64,000 nt of DNA from contig NZ_PNXY01000028.1 in NCBI RefSeq assembly GCF_002879865.1, forward strand, positions 1 through 64,000, given 5' to 3'. Source of the stretch: Paraburkholderia rhynchosiae (GTDB taxonomy: Bacteria > Pseudomonadota > Gammaproteobacteria > Burkholderiales > Burkholderiaceae). This document shows positions 25,694-35,056 of this stretch, piece after piece; the first letter of the stretch is position 1; each line of letters begins with the position of its first letter. The position numbers and the translations under genes are program-made. The notes below the pieces were generated by a model, which did no database searches, had not been told where the DNA came from, and saw nothing but the letters and a program-made list of their open reading frames with translations.

Positions 25694-26653
25694 TCAGTTC
25701 CCCAGCGTCGGCAACAGCACGCGGTAAATGTGGATGAAGGCGGGCCCCATCAGCACTGTCATCAGTGCTGGGAAGATGCAGAAAATCAGCGGAAACAACA
25801 GCTTCAATGCGATCTTCGCGGCGCGTTCCTCGGCGCGCATTCTGCGGCGCGTGCGCAGCGTTTCCGACATGACCCGCAGCGAAGCGCCGATGCTCGTGCC
25901 GAAGCGTTCCGCCTGAACCAGCATCGACGCGAATGTATCGATGTCCTCGACGCCCGTGCGCAACGCGAAGTTGCGCAGCGCCTTTTCCCTGGTGAAGCCG
26001 GAGCGCAGTTCGAGCAGCATCAATTGCAGTTCGTTCGCGACTTCAGGACTGGCGAGCGTCATTTCGTTGGCCACTCGCATTAGCGCGGCGTCCATGCCGA
26101 GGCCCGCTTCGACGCAGACGGTGAGCAAATCGAGCGCATCCGGAAAGCCCTCGACGATCGCGCGCTGGCGTTGCGCGCGGCAACGCGTCAACACGGCGTT
26201 CGGCAGGTAGTAGCCGATGGCGGCGAGCAGCGCGAGAATCGTCGCGCACGCCGCGTACTGTTCGTTGATAAGCGGCGTACGCATCAATGCGACGAGACCT
26301 AGCAACGGCAGCAGCAGCGCGAGCGCGGTTTTGGCGGCGAAATAAAGCGAGGCCGCCGTCGATGAGCGCCAGCCCGCGTTCATCAGCCGCAGCCGCAGAG
26401 GCGAGTCTTCCCAGCCTTCCTTCGGAATGGAGAGTTGCGAGATCGGGCGCGAGATGTCCGCGATTTTTTCGGCCCATCCCGAACCGATCGAAGACGGTGC
26501 ATCGGGCGACAAAGACACGCCGCCCGCCTGTTCGATGCGGCGCTGCATGTCTTTGGGCGTCATCCACCACATGAGCGCAACCACGCCGCCGAATGCGACC
26601 ATGAACGCGCCACCGAGCAGCAGCACATTCCCTGAATCGAGCGTTTCCATCAT
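25694..26653 (-). CDS. tadC: TadC, type II secretion F-domain platform protein
   Basis: This 319-aa inner-membrane protein has a T2SSF domain with DLLTVCVEAGLGMDAALMRVANE and the conserved FASMLVQAERFGTSIGASLRVMSE, plus about four membrane segments. TadB and TadC together make the membrane platform on which the TadA ATPase works. The ATG at 26653 follows GGAGAACC. It lies 40 bp after tadB and 153 bp before tadE; no terminator is seen in that gap. Confidence 0.93.
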   Translation of the reverse strand: MMETLDSGNVLLLGGAFMVAFGGVVALMWWMTPKDMQRRIEQAGGVSLSPDAPSSIGSGWAEKIADISRPISQLSIPKEGWEDSPLRLRLMNAGWRSSTAASLYFAAKTALALLLPLLGLVALMRTPLINEQYAACATILALLAAIGYYLPNAVLTRCRAQRQRAIVEGFPDALDLLTVCVEAGLGMDAALMRVANEMTLASPEVANELQLMLLELRSGFTREKALRNFALRTGVEDIDTFASMLVQAERFGTSIGASLRVMSETLRTRRRMRAEERAAKIALKLLFPLIFCIFPALMTVLMGPAFIHIYRVLLPTLGN

Positions 26654-26693
26654 GGTTCTCCAGTTTGGGTTCTCTTGATGCGCGCCGGCGGCG

Positions 26694-27677
26694 TCACACG
26701 CGAATTCGTACGATTCGCCGCATCCACAGCACGCCCATTACCATTGAGACAAGCATCATTTCAACGACCTGGAGCCCGGCCGGATCCTCCCACAGCACGG
26801 CAAAAAAGGTCGGGTTCACCACCTGCATTGCGCCGGCGGTGACGAATGGCAACAGTGCCAGGATCCACCCGGATAAACGCCCCTCGGCGGACAGCACCCG
26901 CACCTTGTCGAACAACTGCAGGCGTGCGCGAACCAGCGACGCGATGTTGTCGAGAATCTCGGCGAGATTGCCGCCGGTTTCGCGCTGGATCAGCACGGCG
27001 ATCACGAAGTAGCGCAAGTCGCGCACCGGCACGCGGGTCGCAAGATTCATCAGCGCCTCGTTCAGCGTGACGCCGTAATTGATCTCATCGAAGACGATGC
27101 GGAATTCGCCGGCAGTCGGCTCCGCGAACTCATCGCCGAGCATGCCGAGCGCGCTCGAGAACGAATGTCCCGCCCGCAACGCGCGGCTGATCATGTCGGT
27201 GGCCTCGGGCAACTGTCGTTCCAGAATGCGCAGACGCTTGCTGCGACAGCGCAACATCCGCAGTGTCGGAAAGACGAAGGCCACGACGCCAGCGAGCGCC
27301 GTCACGAGGGTCGGCACATGCACCGGCGCAAGGCCGGCCGCCAGCAGGACGACCGTGACCGCCACCACGCTGTGGGTCACGAGGCGTCCCACAGTGAGAT
27401 TCAATCCGGACTGCAGGATCGTCCGATCGATCGTCTGGATGCGTGGTATCCGCATCATCAGCGCATGGATCGGCGCCGAGCCGCTCAGCATGCGCTCCTT
27501 CAGAATGGACAGGCGTTCGGCCTGCACATTCGCGCCTGCCGACAGGGCCCGGATACGCTGGTCCAGGCGCCGCGCGGCGGGACCGTGGTGGCTGTTCCAC
27601 CACTGATACAGCCCCTCTATCCCGAGGACCACGGCGATGAACAGCAGGAACGCGAAGGCGTAGAAGATCGGATTCAT
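26694..27677 (-). CDS. tadB: TadB, type II secretion F-domain platform protein
   Basis: This 327-aa protein has an N-terminal membrane segment (FYAFAFLLFIAVVLGIEGLY), a cytoplasmic stretch, and a T2SSF domain with ATDMISRALRAGHSFSSALGML and FVIAVLIQRETGGNLAEILDNI, then two C-terminal segments. It is the partner of TadC. The start at 27677 is preceded by GAGGCATCC. Confidence 0.93.
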   Translation of the reverse strand: MNPIFYAFAFLLFIAVVLGIEGLYQWWNSHHGPAARRLDQRIRALSAGANVQAERLSILKERMLSGSAPIHALMMRIPRIQTIDRTILQSGLNLTVGRLVTHSVVAVTVVLLAAGLAPVHVPTLVTALAGVVAFVFPTLRMLRCRSKRLRILERQLPEATDMISRALRAGHSFSSALGMLGDEFAEPTAGEFRIVFDEINYGVTLNEALMNLATRVPVRDLRYFVIAVLIQRETGGNLAEILDNIASLVRARLQLFDKVRVLSAEGRLSGWILALLPFVTAGAMQVVNPTFFAVLWEDPAGLQVVEMMLVSMVMGVLWMRRIVRIRV

Positions 27678-27729
27678 GGATGCCTCACAAAGATGAGCCG
27701 TGAGCGCCGCGTGCCGCCGGCGCTGTCCG

Positions 27730-29097
27730 TCATGCGGTATCGAAGTGCCGGTTCGGATCGTAAAGCTGGTCGGGCAGCACGATGCCGAACGCCTGCAGCC
27801 GCTCGGTGAACTTCGGCCTCACGCCGGTCGCACAGAAGTGGCCGCGCACCATACCGTTCTGATCGACGCCCGTTCGCTTGAACGTGAAGATCTCCTGCAT
27901 GTTGACGATTTCGCCTTCCATGCCCGTCAATTCCTGAATGCTGACGACCTTGCGTCGGCCGTCGGTCAAACGGGCCACCTGCACCACCACCGAGATCGCC
28001 GACGAAATCTGCTGACGCAGGTTCTTCGGCGGCAACGCGAGGCCGGCCAGGCTGATCATGTTTTCGAGGCGCGTCAGGGCGTCGCGTGGCGTGTTCGCGT
28101 GGATCGTCGCGAGCGATCCTTCATGGCCGGTGTTCATCGCATTGAGCATGTCGAGCGCTTCCGCGCCACGTACTTCGCCGAGGATGATGCGATCGGGCCG
28201 CATCCGCAGCGCGTTGCGAACCAGTGTGCGTTGCGTGATTTCGCCGCGTCCTTCGACATTCGGCGGCCGCGTTTCTAGGCGCAGCACATGTTGCTGACGC
28301 AGTTGCAGTTCGGCCGCGTCTTCGATGGTCACCACGCGCTCGCCTTCGGGAATGAAGCCCGACAGGATGTTCAGGAGCGTGGTCTTGCCGCTGCCCGTGC
28401 CGCCTGACACCAGCACGTTGACCTTCGCGCGCGTGAGCGCGTCGAGCAGTTCGGCCATCGGCGGCGTGAGGCTTTGCGATGCGACCAGGTCGGACATTTG
28501 CAGCGGATTCACCGCGAAACGCCGGATCGACATCAGCGGCCCATCCACGGCCGAGGGCGGAATGATCGCGTTGACGCGCGAGCCGTCCGGCAGGCGCGCG
28601 TCGACCATTGGGCTCGACTCGTCGATGCGCCGCCCGACCCGCGAGACGATCTTCTCGATCACCTTCATCAGGTGCGCGTCGTCGTAGAAGGTGATGTCCG
28701 TCAGTTCCAGACGGCCCTTACGTTCCACATAGGTCGTGCGGTGCGTGTTGACGAGAATGTCCGACACGGTCGGATCGCGCAGCAGCGCCTCGAGCGGACC
28801 GAAGCCGAACATTTCATCGTGAATGTCGATCATCAACTGCTTGCGTTCGAGATCGTTGACCGGCGCTTTGTCTTCTTCGAGGATGCGCGAGATCAGTCCG
28901 CCGATTTCCTGGCGAACCTGTTCGGCCGGCAGTCGCGCGAGACGTTCCAGCTCGACGCGATCGAGCACGGCTTCGTGAACCTTGCGTTTGAGCGTCTGAT
29001 AGGCGGCGCGCGCGAGGCCGAGCGGCGCGCGCATGCCCACCTGGCGTTCCGGCAGCGCATGGGGCGTCTGGGACGACATCTGGTCGCGTAGTGACAT
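27730..29097 (-). CDS. tadA: TadA/CpaF secretion ATPase
   Basis: This 455-aa hexameric ATPase powers Flp pilus assembly. The GspE-type motor domain carries Walker A GGTGSGKTT (about 232-240), Asp box VVTIEDAAELQL, Walker B RIILGEVRGAEALDML and the His box GHEGSLATIHANTP. The ATG at 29097 follows AGGAGAATCTC; the open frame upstream of it overlaps tadZ and lacks coding character. It lies 19 bp after tadZ. Confidence 0.95.
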   Translation of the reverse strand: MSLRDQMSSQTPHALPERQVGMRAPLGLARAAYQTLKRKVHEAVLDRVELERLARLPAEQVRQEIGGLISRILEEDKAPVNDLERKQLMIDIHDEMFGFGPLEALLRDPTVSDILVNTHRTTYVERKGRLELTDITFYDDAHLMKVIEKIVSRVGRRIDESSPMVDARLPDGSRVNAIIPPSAVDGPLMSIRRFAVNPLQMSDLVASQSLTPPMAELLDALTRAKVNVLVSGGTGSGKTTLLNILSGFIPEGERVVTIEDAAELQLRQQHVLRLETRPPNVEGRGEITQRTLVRNALRMRPDRIILGEVRGAEALDMLNAMNTGHEGSLATIHANTPRDALTRLENMISLAGLALPPKNLRQQISSAISVVVQVARLTDGRRKVVSIQELTGMEGEIVNMQEIFTFKRTGVDQNGMVRGHFCATGVRPKFTERLQAFGIVLPDQLYDPNRHFDTA

Positions 29098-29116
29098 GAG
29101 ATTCTCCTGGCTGACG

Positions 29117-30328
29117 TTATGACGCCGTTGACTGCCGCTGTGTGGCCGAGCGGCCGAACAACCGGGCCAGCAGCGGCTCATTGCGTTTCTTCTGCGGGAC
29201 GACGCCTGTTGACTGATTGACGATGCTTTGCGCAAGCGCTTGCACGCCGCGCGCGAGCGCGCTATTGCGTGCCGTCTTCAAGACGGGCTCGCCGAGGTTG
29301 ACGGCGTCGCTTGCCGCTTGCGGGTCGTCGGCGATCAGATGCGAAGGGCGCCGGCCGAGCACCTGTTCGAGCGCGCTCGCAGCGCGTTCGTCGTGACGGC
29401 GGTGCCGGTTCAGAAGCAGGCGCAGCCGGTCCGGCGAATAGGCGAGCGACACGAGGATTTCCTGCAGACGGCGAGCCGCCCGCACATACGGCATGCTTGC
29501 CTGAAGCACCATATGGATCTCGGCGCTGCGATCCAGGGCGACGATGGTGAGCGCATTGATGCTCTGGCCCAGATCGAACAGCACGACGTCGTAACGCGGC
29601 GCGGCAACACCCAGGATCCATTCGAGCTGCTCTTCGTGGATCTGCAGCGCCTTCAACGGATCACCCGCGCCGGCAAGCACATGAAAGCCGGGAGTCACAT
29701 GGGTGAGCGACGCGTCGAGGAACGCGCCGTCCATGCGATCGATCTGCGCGCACATCTGCGGCAGCGACGAAGGCGGCTCCTGGTCGCTCACGAGGAAGGC
29801 GGCATCGGCGAACATCTGGTTCAGGTCGACCAGCAGCACGCGCTTGCCATGCAACGTCGCGATCGCGTGACCGACGTTCGCCGCGATCAGGCTCGTGCCC
29901 GCGCCGCCCTTGCAAGAAATGAACGACACCATATGCGTTTCGTGCCGCGCATCCCCGGCGTGCGGGGCGATGGCGCGCTGCACGGCGTCGCCGAGCGCGC
30001 GCGCATCGAGCGGCCAGCTCAGCACGTCGCGGATACCGGCGCGCATCGCGGCGATCAACGTGTCGGGCGAAGTCTGCGGCAACAGCAGCAGACACGTGAG
30101 GCGCGGATAGCGGTGCACCAGCACGTTGACCGAATCCAGTTCGGCGCGCTCGGGCGACGACGCGTCGATGATCAGCACGTCGAACGCATCGAGACTGTCG
30201 CCGCGTTCCAGCAACGTGGACGGCGCGCCTTGCATGCGTGTGGTCGTGCAATTGCCGCAGTCCGTGACGAGGCGAACGATCTCGGACATTCGGCCCGTAT
30301 GCTCGGAGTTGATGAGGATATTGATCAT
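29117..30328 (-). CDS. tadZ: TadZ/CpaE, MinD-like localisation ATPase
   Basis: This protein of about 403 aa has an N-terminal receiver-like domain (FDVLIIDASSPERAELDSVN) and a C-terminal ParA/MinD-type ATPase with the deviant Walker A SCKGGAGTSLIAANVG and a YDVVLFDLGQS strand. TadZ proteins mark the cell site of Tad assembly. The start is uncertain: an ATG at 30328 or a GTG at 30343, neither with a strong ribosome site. The C-terminal tail is basic. Confidence 0.92.
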   Translation of the reverse strand: MINILINSEHTGRMSEIVRLVTDCGNCTTTRMQGAPSTLLERGDSLDAFDVLIIDASSPERAELDSVNVLVHRYPRLTCLLLLPQTSPDTLIAAMRAGIRDVLSWPLDARALGDAVQRAIAPHAGDARHETHMVSFISCKGGAGTSLIAANVGHAIATLHGKRVLLVDLNQMFADAAFLVSDQEPPSSLPQMCAQIDRMDGAFLDASLTHVTPGFHVLAGAGDPLKALQIHEEQLEWILGVAAPRYDVVLFDLGQSINALTIVALDRSAEIHMVLQASMPYVRAARRLQEILVSLAYSPDRLRLLLNRHRRHDERAASALEQVLGRRPSHLIADDPQAASDAVNLGEPVLKTARNSALARGVQALAQSIVNQSTGVVPQKKRNEPLLARLFGRSATQRQSTAS

Positions 30329-30379
30329 GATGTTGTCATCCACGGAATCGTTGCCCGGTCGGCCTTGCGGCTCACATTG

Positions 30380-30718
30380 CTACTCGCCGTTCGCCGGCGC
30401 GGCCATGGGCGCGCCCGAACCGCCGGCTGCGCTGCCACCCACGCCGATCACGAATGCATTACCGGACGTCGACGGCGCCTTGAGCGACGCGTGGTAGTTC
30501 GACATCGCCGCGACCGCGGCCTTGCCGTCGACGCCGAGCGTAGAAGGATGCTTCGAGGCGGCGTCCGGATCGATGATCTGCGCCTCCGCGTAGCCCCTCA
30601 CCGATTCGCCGAAGTGCCGGTCGACGCCGGGCGTCGTCGAAAGGCAGCCGTTCAGTGCGATGCACGCTGGCACGAGTAACGCAACCCAGCGCGAGATGGA
30701 AGTAGTGCGGTTGGTCAT
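30380..30718 (-). CDS. small lipoprotein of the Tad locus
   Basis: This is a 112-aa precursor with a lipoprotein signal ending in the lipobox LNGC (acylated Cys25). The mature part is Gly/Ala/Ser-rich with no known domain. The ATG at 30718 follows CTAGGAGAACATC. It lies between the secretin and tadZ, where other Tad loci carry RcpB/CpaD- or TadD-type accessory proteins, so it may be a short secretin pilotin or a periplasmic adaptor. It is far shorter than TadD and has no TPRs. Confidence 0.8.
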   Translation of the reverse strand: MTNRTTSISRWVALLVPACIALNGCLSTTPGVDRHFGESVRGYAEAQIIDPDAASKHPSTLGVDGKAAVAAMSNYHASLKAPSTSGNAFVIGVGGSAAGGSGAPMAAPANGE

Positions 30719-30739
30719 GATGTTCTCCTAGGCGATGCA

Positions 30740-32608
30740 TTAGTTTTGAGCGCGGGCGGACGGCAAGCGCGGTTTGTCGCGTGACGGTGCGTCGCGCGCC
30801 GCGATCTGTGCGGCTCGTGCTTCGATCTGGGCGGCGCGCGCGGCGGAGTCGTCGGCGTGGCTGGCCGGACTGCTGTGATGCGCCGGCGTGTCGGCCTGCG
30901 GCCCGGGCAGCGGCGTCGCGACCGCGGCGGGGGTCGGCACCATGGCGGACACAGCCGGCTCCACTGCGGGCGGCATGGCGGGAGCCTGCTGTTGCGACGG
31001 TGCGGGAGCCATTGCGGGCGCCGGTGCCGGGGCCGGCATCGGCGGGGCGGGCTTCCTGTGGCCGGCCGGGTCGCGGCCTTCCATGTTGCCCAGCAGATAG
31101 ACGTCGGCTTCGTTAGGCGTCTTCAAATGATCGGTGGGCAGCGGGAGGTTCGCCACCGTCTGCAGCGGCTTGACGAGGTGCGGCGTGATGATGAACACGA
31201 GTTCGGTCCGGTCCTGCTGGTACGACGTGCTTCTGAAGAGCGCGCCGAGCACCGGCACTTCGCCGACACCCGGTATCGCTTTCAGCGTGCCCGCTGCATT
31301 GCTCTTGATCAGGCCGCCAATCGCGAAGGTCTCGCCGTCGTTCATCTGCACCGTGGTGGACGCGCGGCGCGTGGTGATCAGCGGCAGAACCGTGAGGTTG
31401 TTCGTATTCGTCGCGCCGACGGTCACTCCGGTGGACGACAGCTCCGAGACCTCGGGCGCAACCTTCAGGTTGATACGGCCGCCCGCGAGCACGGTTGGCG
31501 TGAACTTGAGGCCGACACCGAATTCCTCTTCCTGCAGGATGATGGTCGTAACGCCGTTGTTGGTGCTCTGCGGAATCGGAATGAAGACCTTGCCGCCCGC
31601 GAGGAACGTTGCTTCCTGTCCGCTTAGCGTGACGAGATTCGGCTCGGCCAGGATTTTCACGAGATTGTCGCCGTGCTGCGCGTCGATCGCGACGTTGAAC
31701 GGCCGGTTGTTGGCCTTGTTCACGTCGACGATGCTCGTCACGCCCGCGAGCAGACTGCTGAGCAGCGCGCCGCTCCACGAGCCGAAGCCGCCCTGGATGT
31801 TCATCGCGGCGCCCAGCTGATTAAGCACTGTCTTCGAGACTTCGGCGACCTTCACTTCGAGCATCACCTGTTGTGGCGAGTCGACGCTCATCATGTTCAG
31901 CACCGTCGCGACCTTGCTGCCGCCATTGCCGCCGCCGTTGCCGTTGCCTGCGCCGTTGCCGTTCGCGGGCAGCGAACTACGTGCATACGCCTTGGCGATT
32001 TCCTGCGCCTGGCTTGCGGCCTGCGCGCTCGATACGCGACCCGCGAGCACGAGGTCGCCCGCTACCGTCGAGACGCGGATGTTCGGTTCATCGGGCATCA
32101 GTTGGGATAACGAAGTTTGCAAGCCGCCTGAATCGGCGTTGACCACCACGTTGATCACTTCACACGCGCCGCTCTTGCCTTGCACGATCATGTTGGTGGT
32201 GCCCACGGCCATGCCGACCACATAGAGCGTTTGCGGCGACACCATCGTCGCCTGCGCGACCTGCGGATTGCCGAGCGTGCGATTGCGCACCGGTTCGGCA
32301 GTGTGCATCAGCGTGGACTTGCCGACTGGCACGATGATCGTGCTCTGTTCGTTCTGCGTGCGGGTGCAGGCCGGCCCGCGCGCGGCGGCGTTTTGCATCG
32401 CGTTCGAAGGCTGAGCGGGTGCGGGATTCATGCTGATGGTCATTTGCACCGGTCCGTGCGACATCGGCATGGCGGCAGCTCTACCGTTTTCGACCGCCTC
32501 CTGGGCATGCACGCCGTGCGCGCCGATCAGCGACGCGCATACCGTCGTGGTCAGCAAGGCGGTGCGCATCGCGCTGCCGTTCATGACTTTCCGTTGACTC
32601 GATTTCAT
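30740..32608 (-). CDS. rcpA: RcpA/CpaC outer-membrane secretin
   Basis: This 622-aa secretin forms the outer-membrane channel of the Flp pilus. The order is: signal peptide ending HGVHAQ; BON/N-terminal domain with VAQATMVSPQTLYVVGMAVGT; SGGLQTSLSQLMP; then the secretin core (LMEVKVAEVSK-like strand, AEPNLVTLSGQEATFLAGG, VPVLGALFRSTSYQ). The last 110 residues are Pro/Ala/Met-rich with short EARAAQIAARDA repeats, a tail not usual for CpaC. The start is the ATG at 32608 after GGGGAG; the in-frame extension to 32680 lacks a site. Confidence 0.93.
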   Translation of the reverse strand: MKSSQRKVMNGSAMRTALLTTTVCASLIGAHGVHAQEAVENGRAAAMPMSHGPVQMTISMNPAPAQPSNAMQNAAARGPACTRTQNEQSTIIVPVGKSTLMHTAEPVRNRTLGNPQVAQATMVSPQTLYVVGMAVGTTNMIVQGKSGACEVINVVVNADSGGLQTSLSQLMPDEPNIRVSTVAGDLVLAGRVSSAQAASQAQEIAKAYARSSLPANGNGAGNGNGGGNGGSKVATVLNMMSVDSPQQVMLEVKVAEVSKTVLNQLGAAMNIQGGFGSWSGALLSSLLAGVTSIVDVNKANNRPFNVAIDAQHGDNLVKILAEPNLVTLSGQEATFLAGGKVFIPIPQSTNNGVTTIILQEEEFGVGLKFTPTVLAGGRINLKVAPEVSELSSTGVTVGATNTNNLTVLPLITTRRASTTVQMNDGETFAIGGLIKSNAAGTLKAIPGVGEVPVLGALFRSTSYQQDRTELVFIITPHLVKPLQTVANLPLPTDHLKTPNEADVYLLGNMEGRDPAGHRKPAPPMPAPAPAPAMAPAPSQQQAPAMPPAVEPAVSAMVPTPAAVATPLPGPQADTPAHHSSPASHADDSAARAAQIEARAAQIAARDAPSRDKPRLPSARAQN

Positions 32609-32686
32609 TTCGTTATCTCCCCGTAGCCCGCTGCGAGCGATCCGTCGTGCGTGAGACGCCGCGGTATCGCGTGATCGCATCTGTGA

Positions 32687-33520
32687 TTAAAAGCATTCCT
32701 GACTGCCTTGCGCTCCCGACAGCACGCCGACACAGTCGCGCCTGGGCATCGGGCGCGCCGTGTATTTGACGCGCGCCGGCGCGGCGACAACAACGGGCGC
32801 GGATGCGGCCACGGGCCGGCCCAGCAGCGTGACCTTGGTGGCACCGCCGGTGGGCAATGCGCGGTCGTCGATCTGATTGCGCAACACCAGCGACAGACTG
32901 CCGACGCTGCGCGCGAGATCGAGCTTCTCCGCCTGGTCCGGCGTGACTTCGAGCGTCACCGCATTGACGACCTTCGGCTGCGTGTCGTCGCGGCTAACCT
33001 GCTGGGCGACGGCGAGCACCAGAATCTTTTCGAGGACGATCTTGGAGATGCTCTGCTGAGTATCGGTGGCTTTCGCTTCGGGTTCCTGAGTGTTGACGAT
33101 CACGTCGACGTAGTTGCCCGGCAGCGCAAAGCCCGCGACGCCGACGACATCATTTACGCGCACCGTGATAGCCCGCTTGCCTTCGCCGATCACCGCCGAC
33201 AGTCCACCCTTCGTGCCTTGCGGTGCGAGCTTCGACTCGATGACCGGCTCGCCGGGTTCGAGGCTCGTGCGCACGACTCGTCCGTCGAGAGCTTTCGGAT
33301 CCTTGAACGCGCCGGGCGGGACGCTCGCCGTAGGCCAGTTCACCGTGCGGATCATGCTCGAATTGAGCGGCTGGCCGAGGCCTACTTCGGCGGTGGCGAC
33401 CGCAACCGGCGTCACGGCCGACGACGACGTCTGCAACAGCCATCGAGATGCGAATCCGACGGCGGCAATACCCGCCAGCAGGGCCATCCCTAACATCACA
33501 ACTGCGCGACTGGTTTTCAT
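32687..33520 (-). CDS. rcpC: RcpC/CpaB pilus assembly protein
   Basis: This 277-aa protein has an N-terminal membrane anchor (VVMLGMALLAGIAAVGFASRWL) followed by a SAF/CpaB domain with LGQPLNSSMIRTVNWP and GKRAITVRVNDVVGVAGFALPGNYVDV. It acts in the periplasm next to the secretin. The ATG at 33520 follows AAAGGAG. Its C-terminus has a basic segment and a cysteine pair not needed for the family call. Confidence 0.92.
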   Translation of the reverse strand: MKTSRAVVMLGMALLAGIAAVGFASRWLLQTSSSAVTPVAVATAEVGLGQPLNSSMIRTVNWPTASVPPGAFKDPKALDGRVVRTSLEPGEPVIESKLAPQGTKGGLSAVIGEGKRAITVRVNDVVGVAGFALPGNYVDVIVNTQEPEAKATDTQQSISKIVLEKILVLAVAQQVSRDDTQPKVVNAVTLEVTPDQAEKLDLARSVGSLSLVLRNQIDDRALPTGGATKVTLLGRPVAASAPVVVAAPARVKYTARPMPRRDCVGVLSGAQGSQECF

Positions 33521-33559
33521 GGTGATACTCCTTTCATGAATTGCTATGGCACGTCGGGA

Positions 33560-34963
33560 TCAAGCGCCGGCATACCGTTTGTCGGACTGCCCGGTGTGGG
33601 AGGGAATCGTCTGTTCATGCTCCGGCGCGTCGCCGAAGTAGCTGTGCCATGCATGAGTCAGGCGGTATTCGGTGACGACCGGCACGTCGCCGTGATAGAG
33701 CGCGAATGAACGCAATACGGCGAGCAGATCGGCGGGATAGCAGGCGAGAAACGGTGTGCGGCTCCGCAGATGCAACTGGTGCAGCAGATACTCGAATGCG
33801 CCGGGCTCTACTTCGATGTTCAGCGCGGCGCATTGAGCGTCGAACAGGCGGCGATAGTCCTCGACGGGAAGCGCGCCGACATGGAGCTTTGAGCCGAGCC
33901 GGCGCAGGAAGGCGTTATCGTTCAGCTCCGCGGGCGTCAGGTTGGTCGAGAATACGGCCCAGACGTCGAACGGACTCACGAAGCGCGCGCCCGATTGCAG
34001 CGAGAACTGATCGACGCCGCGGTCGAGCGGCGTGATCCAGCGATTGAGCAATTCCGCAGGCGCGACACGTTGACGGCCGAGATCGTCGACGACATACACG
34101 CCCATGTTCGCCTTCATATGCGGCGGCGCCTGATAGATGCCGCTGCTGGCGTTGTACTGAAGATCGAGCATCGCGAGAGTCAGCTCGCCGCCTGACATCA
34201 CCACTGGTCGTTCGCAAACGCGCCAGCGACGGTCGGTCAGGCCCGGCAGATCGTCGGCGCAAGCGTCGCGATGAATCAGCGGGTCATGCAACTGGATGAC
34301 GTCGCCGGCTACATAAATCGCATACGGAATCGGCACCGCGCCTTGCAGCAACGTTCCGAGGCGTTCGGCGAGGTAGGTCTTGCCGCTGCCTGCCGGGCCA
34401 TAGAACATCACCGGACGTCCGCCATTCAACGCGGCAACCGCTGAATCGAGCAACGGCATCTCGGCGACGAAGTCCGCGAAAGCCGCGCGCACATCGGACC
34501 TGGCAATGTGGATGCGCTTCACCGAATATGCGCTCACCGCGCTCACATAAGCTTCGAGCGAAACCGGTGCGGGGCCGCAATAGGTGGAGCGGCTTGCTTC
34601 GTGGGCGGCGAGATCGCGTCCGGCATCGGTGAGGCGCAGATGGACATCGACAGCGCTCGCGCCGCGATGCGCGATCTCCACGAGATGTTCGCGCACGAGG
34701 AAGCCGATGGTTTCCTCGAGTACAGCAGCCGTCAGACAGTGCCGCACAATCAGGTCGCCGAGCGACGATTTGCCGTTCTGCAAGATCGATTTCAGCACCA
34801 GGTGCGCGATGAACAGTGCAGGCAAGCCGGTGTCCGCTGCATTGCGCGGCGCGCGCAATGCAGCGGCGGCGCTGGCGCGTGCGTGGCCGGCGTCTATCGC
34901 AGGCGTTGCGCCGGAATGCGCGGCGCCGTCTGCGTGAATCGCGCCCGTACTGTGCTCGTTCAT
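33560..34963 (-). CDS. AAA-family ATPase inserted in the Tad locus
   Basis: This 467-aa cytoplasmic protein has an Ala/His-rich first 45 residues and a helical region that looks winged-helix-like (about 48-120). An AAA module follows, with Walker A FYGPAGSGKT (187-196), Walker B VYVVDDLG (289-296) and a sensor-1-type VFSTNLTP (338-345). It is not the TadA motor or TadZ and is not part of the canonical Tad gene set. The ATG at 34963 follows GGGGAGTGAGAG. Its position between the prepilin peptidase and rcpC, at operon-like spacing, ties it to pilus biogenesis. A chaperone or regulatory ATPase role is an inference. Confidence 0.85.
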   Translation of the reverse strand: MNEHSTGAIHADGAAHSGATPAIDAGHARASAAAALRAPRNAADTGLPALFIAHLVLKSILQNGKSSLGDLIVRHCLTAAVLEETIGFLVREHLVEIAHRGASAVDVHLRLTDAGRDLAAHEASRSTYCGPAPVSLEAYVSAVSAYSVKRIHIARSDVRAAFADFVAEMPLLDSAVAALNGGRPVMFYGPAGSGKTYLAERLGTLLQGAVPIPYAIYVAGDVIQLHDPLIHRDACADDLPGLTDRRWRVCERPVVMSGGELTLAMLDLQYNASSGIYQAPPHMKANMGVYVVDDLGRQRVAPAELLNRWITPLDRGVDQFSLQSGARFVSPFDVWAVFSTNLTPAELNDNAFLRRLGSKLHVGALPVEDYRRLFDAQCAALNIEVEPGAFEYLLHQLHLRSRTPFLACYPADLLAVLRSFALYHGDVPVVTEYRLTHAWHSYFGDAPEHEQTIPSHTGQSDKRYAGA

Positions 34964-35056
34964 CTCTCACTCCCCGATGCCACACGCCGGTTGGCGCGCT
35001 GCGTTTGTCTGGTGTGCCTGGGCGGATCGCCGTCCGGCTTGCCGTTCATGATCTGG

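Noticed and set aside
28058..29091. Plus-strand open frames opposite tadA
   Set aside because: They are antisense to the ATPase with intact Walker A, Asp, Walker B and His boxes and have no protein-like features.
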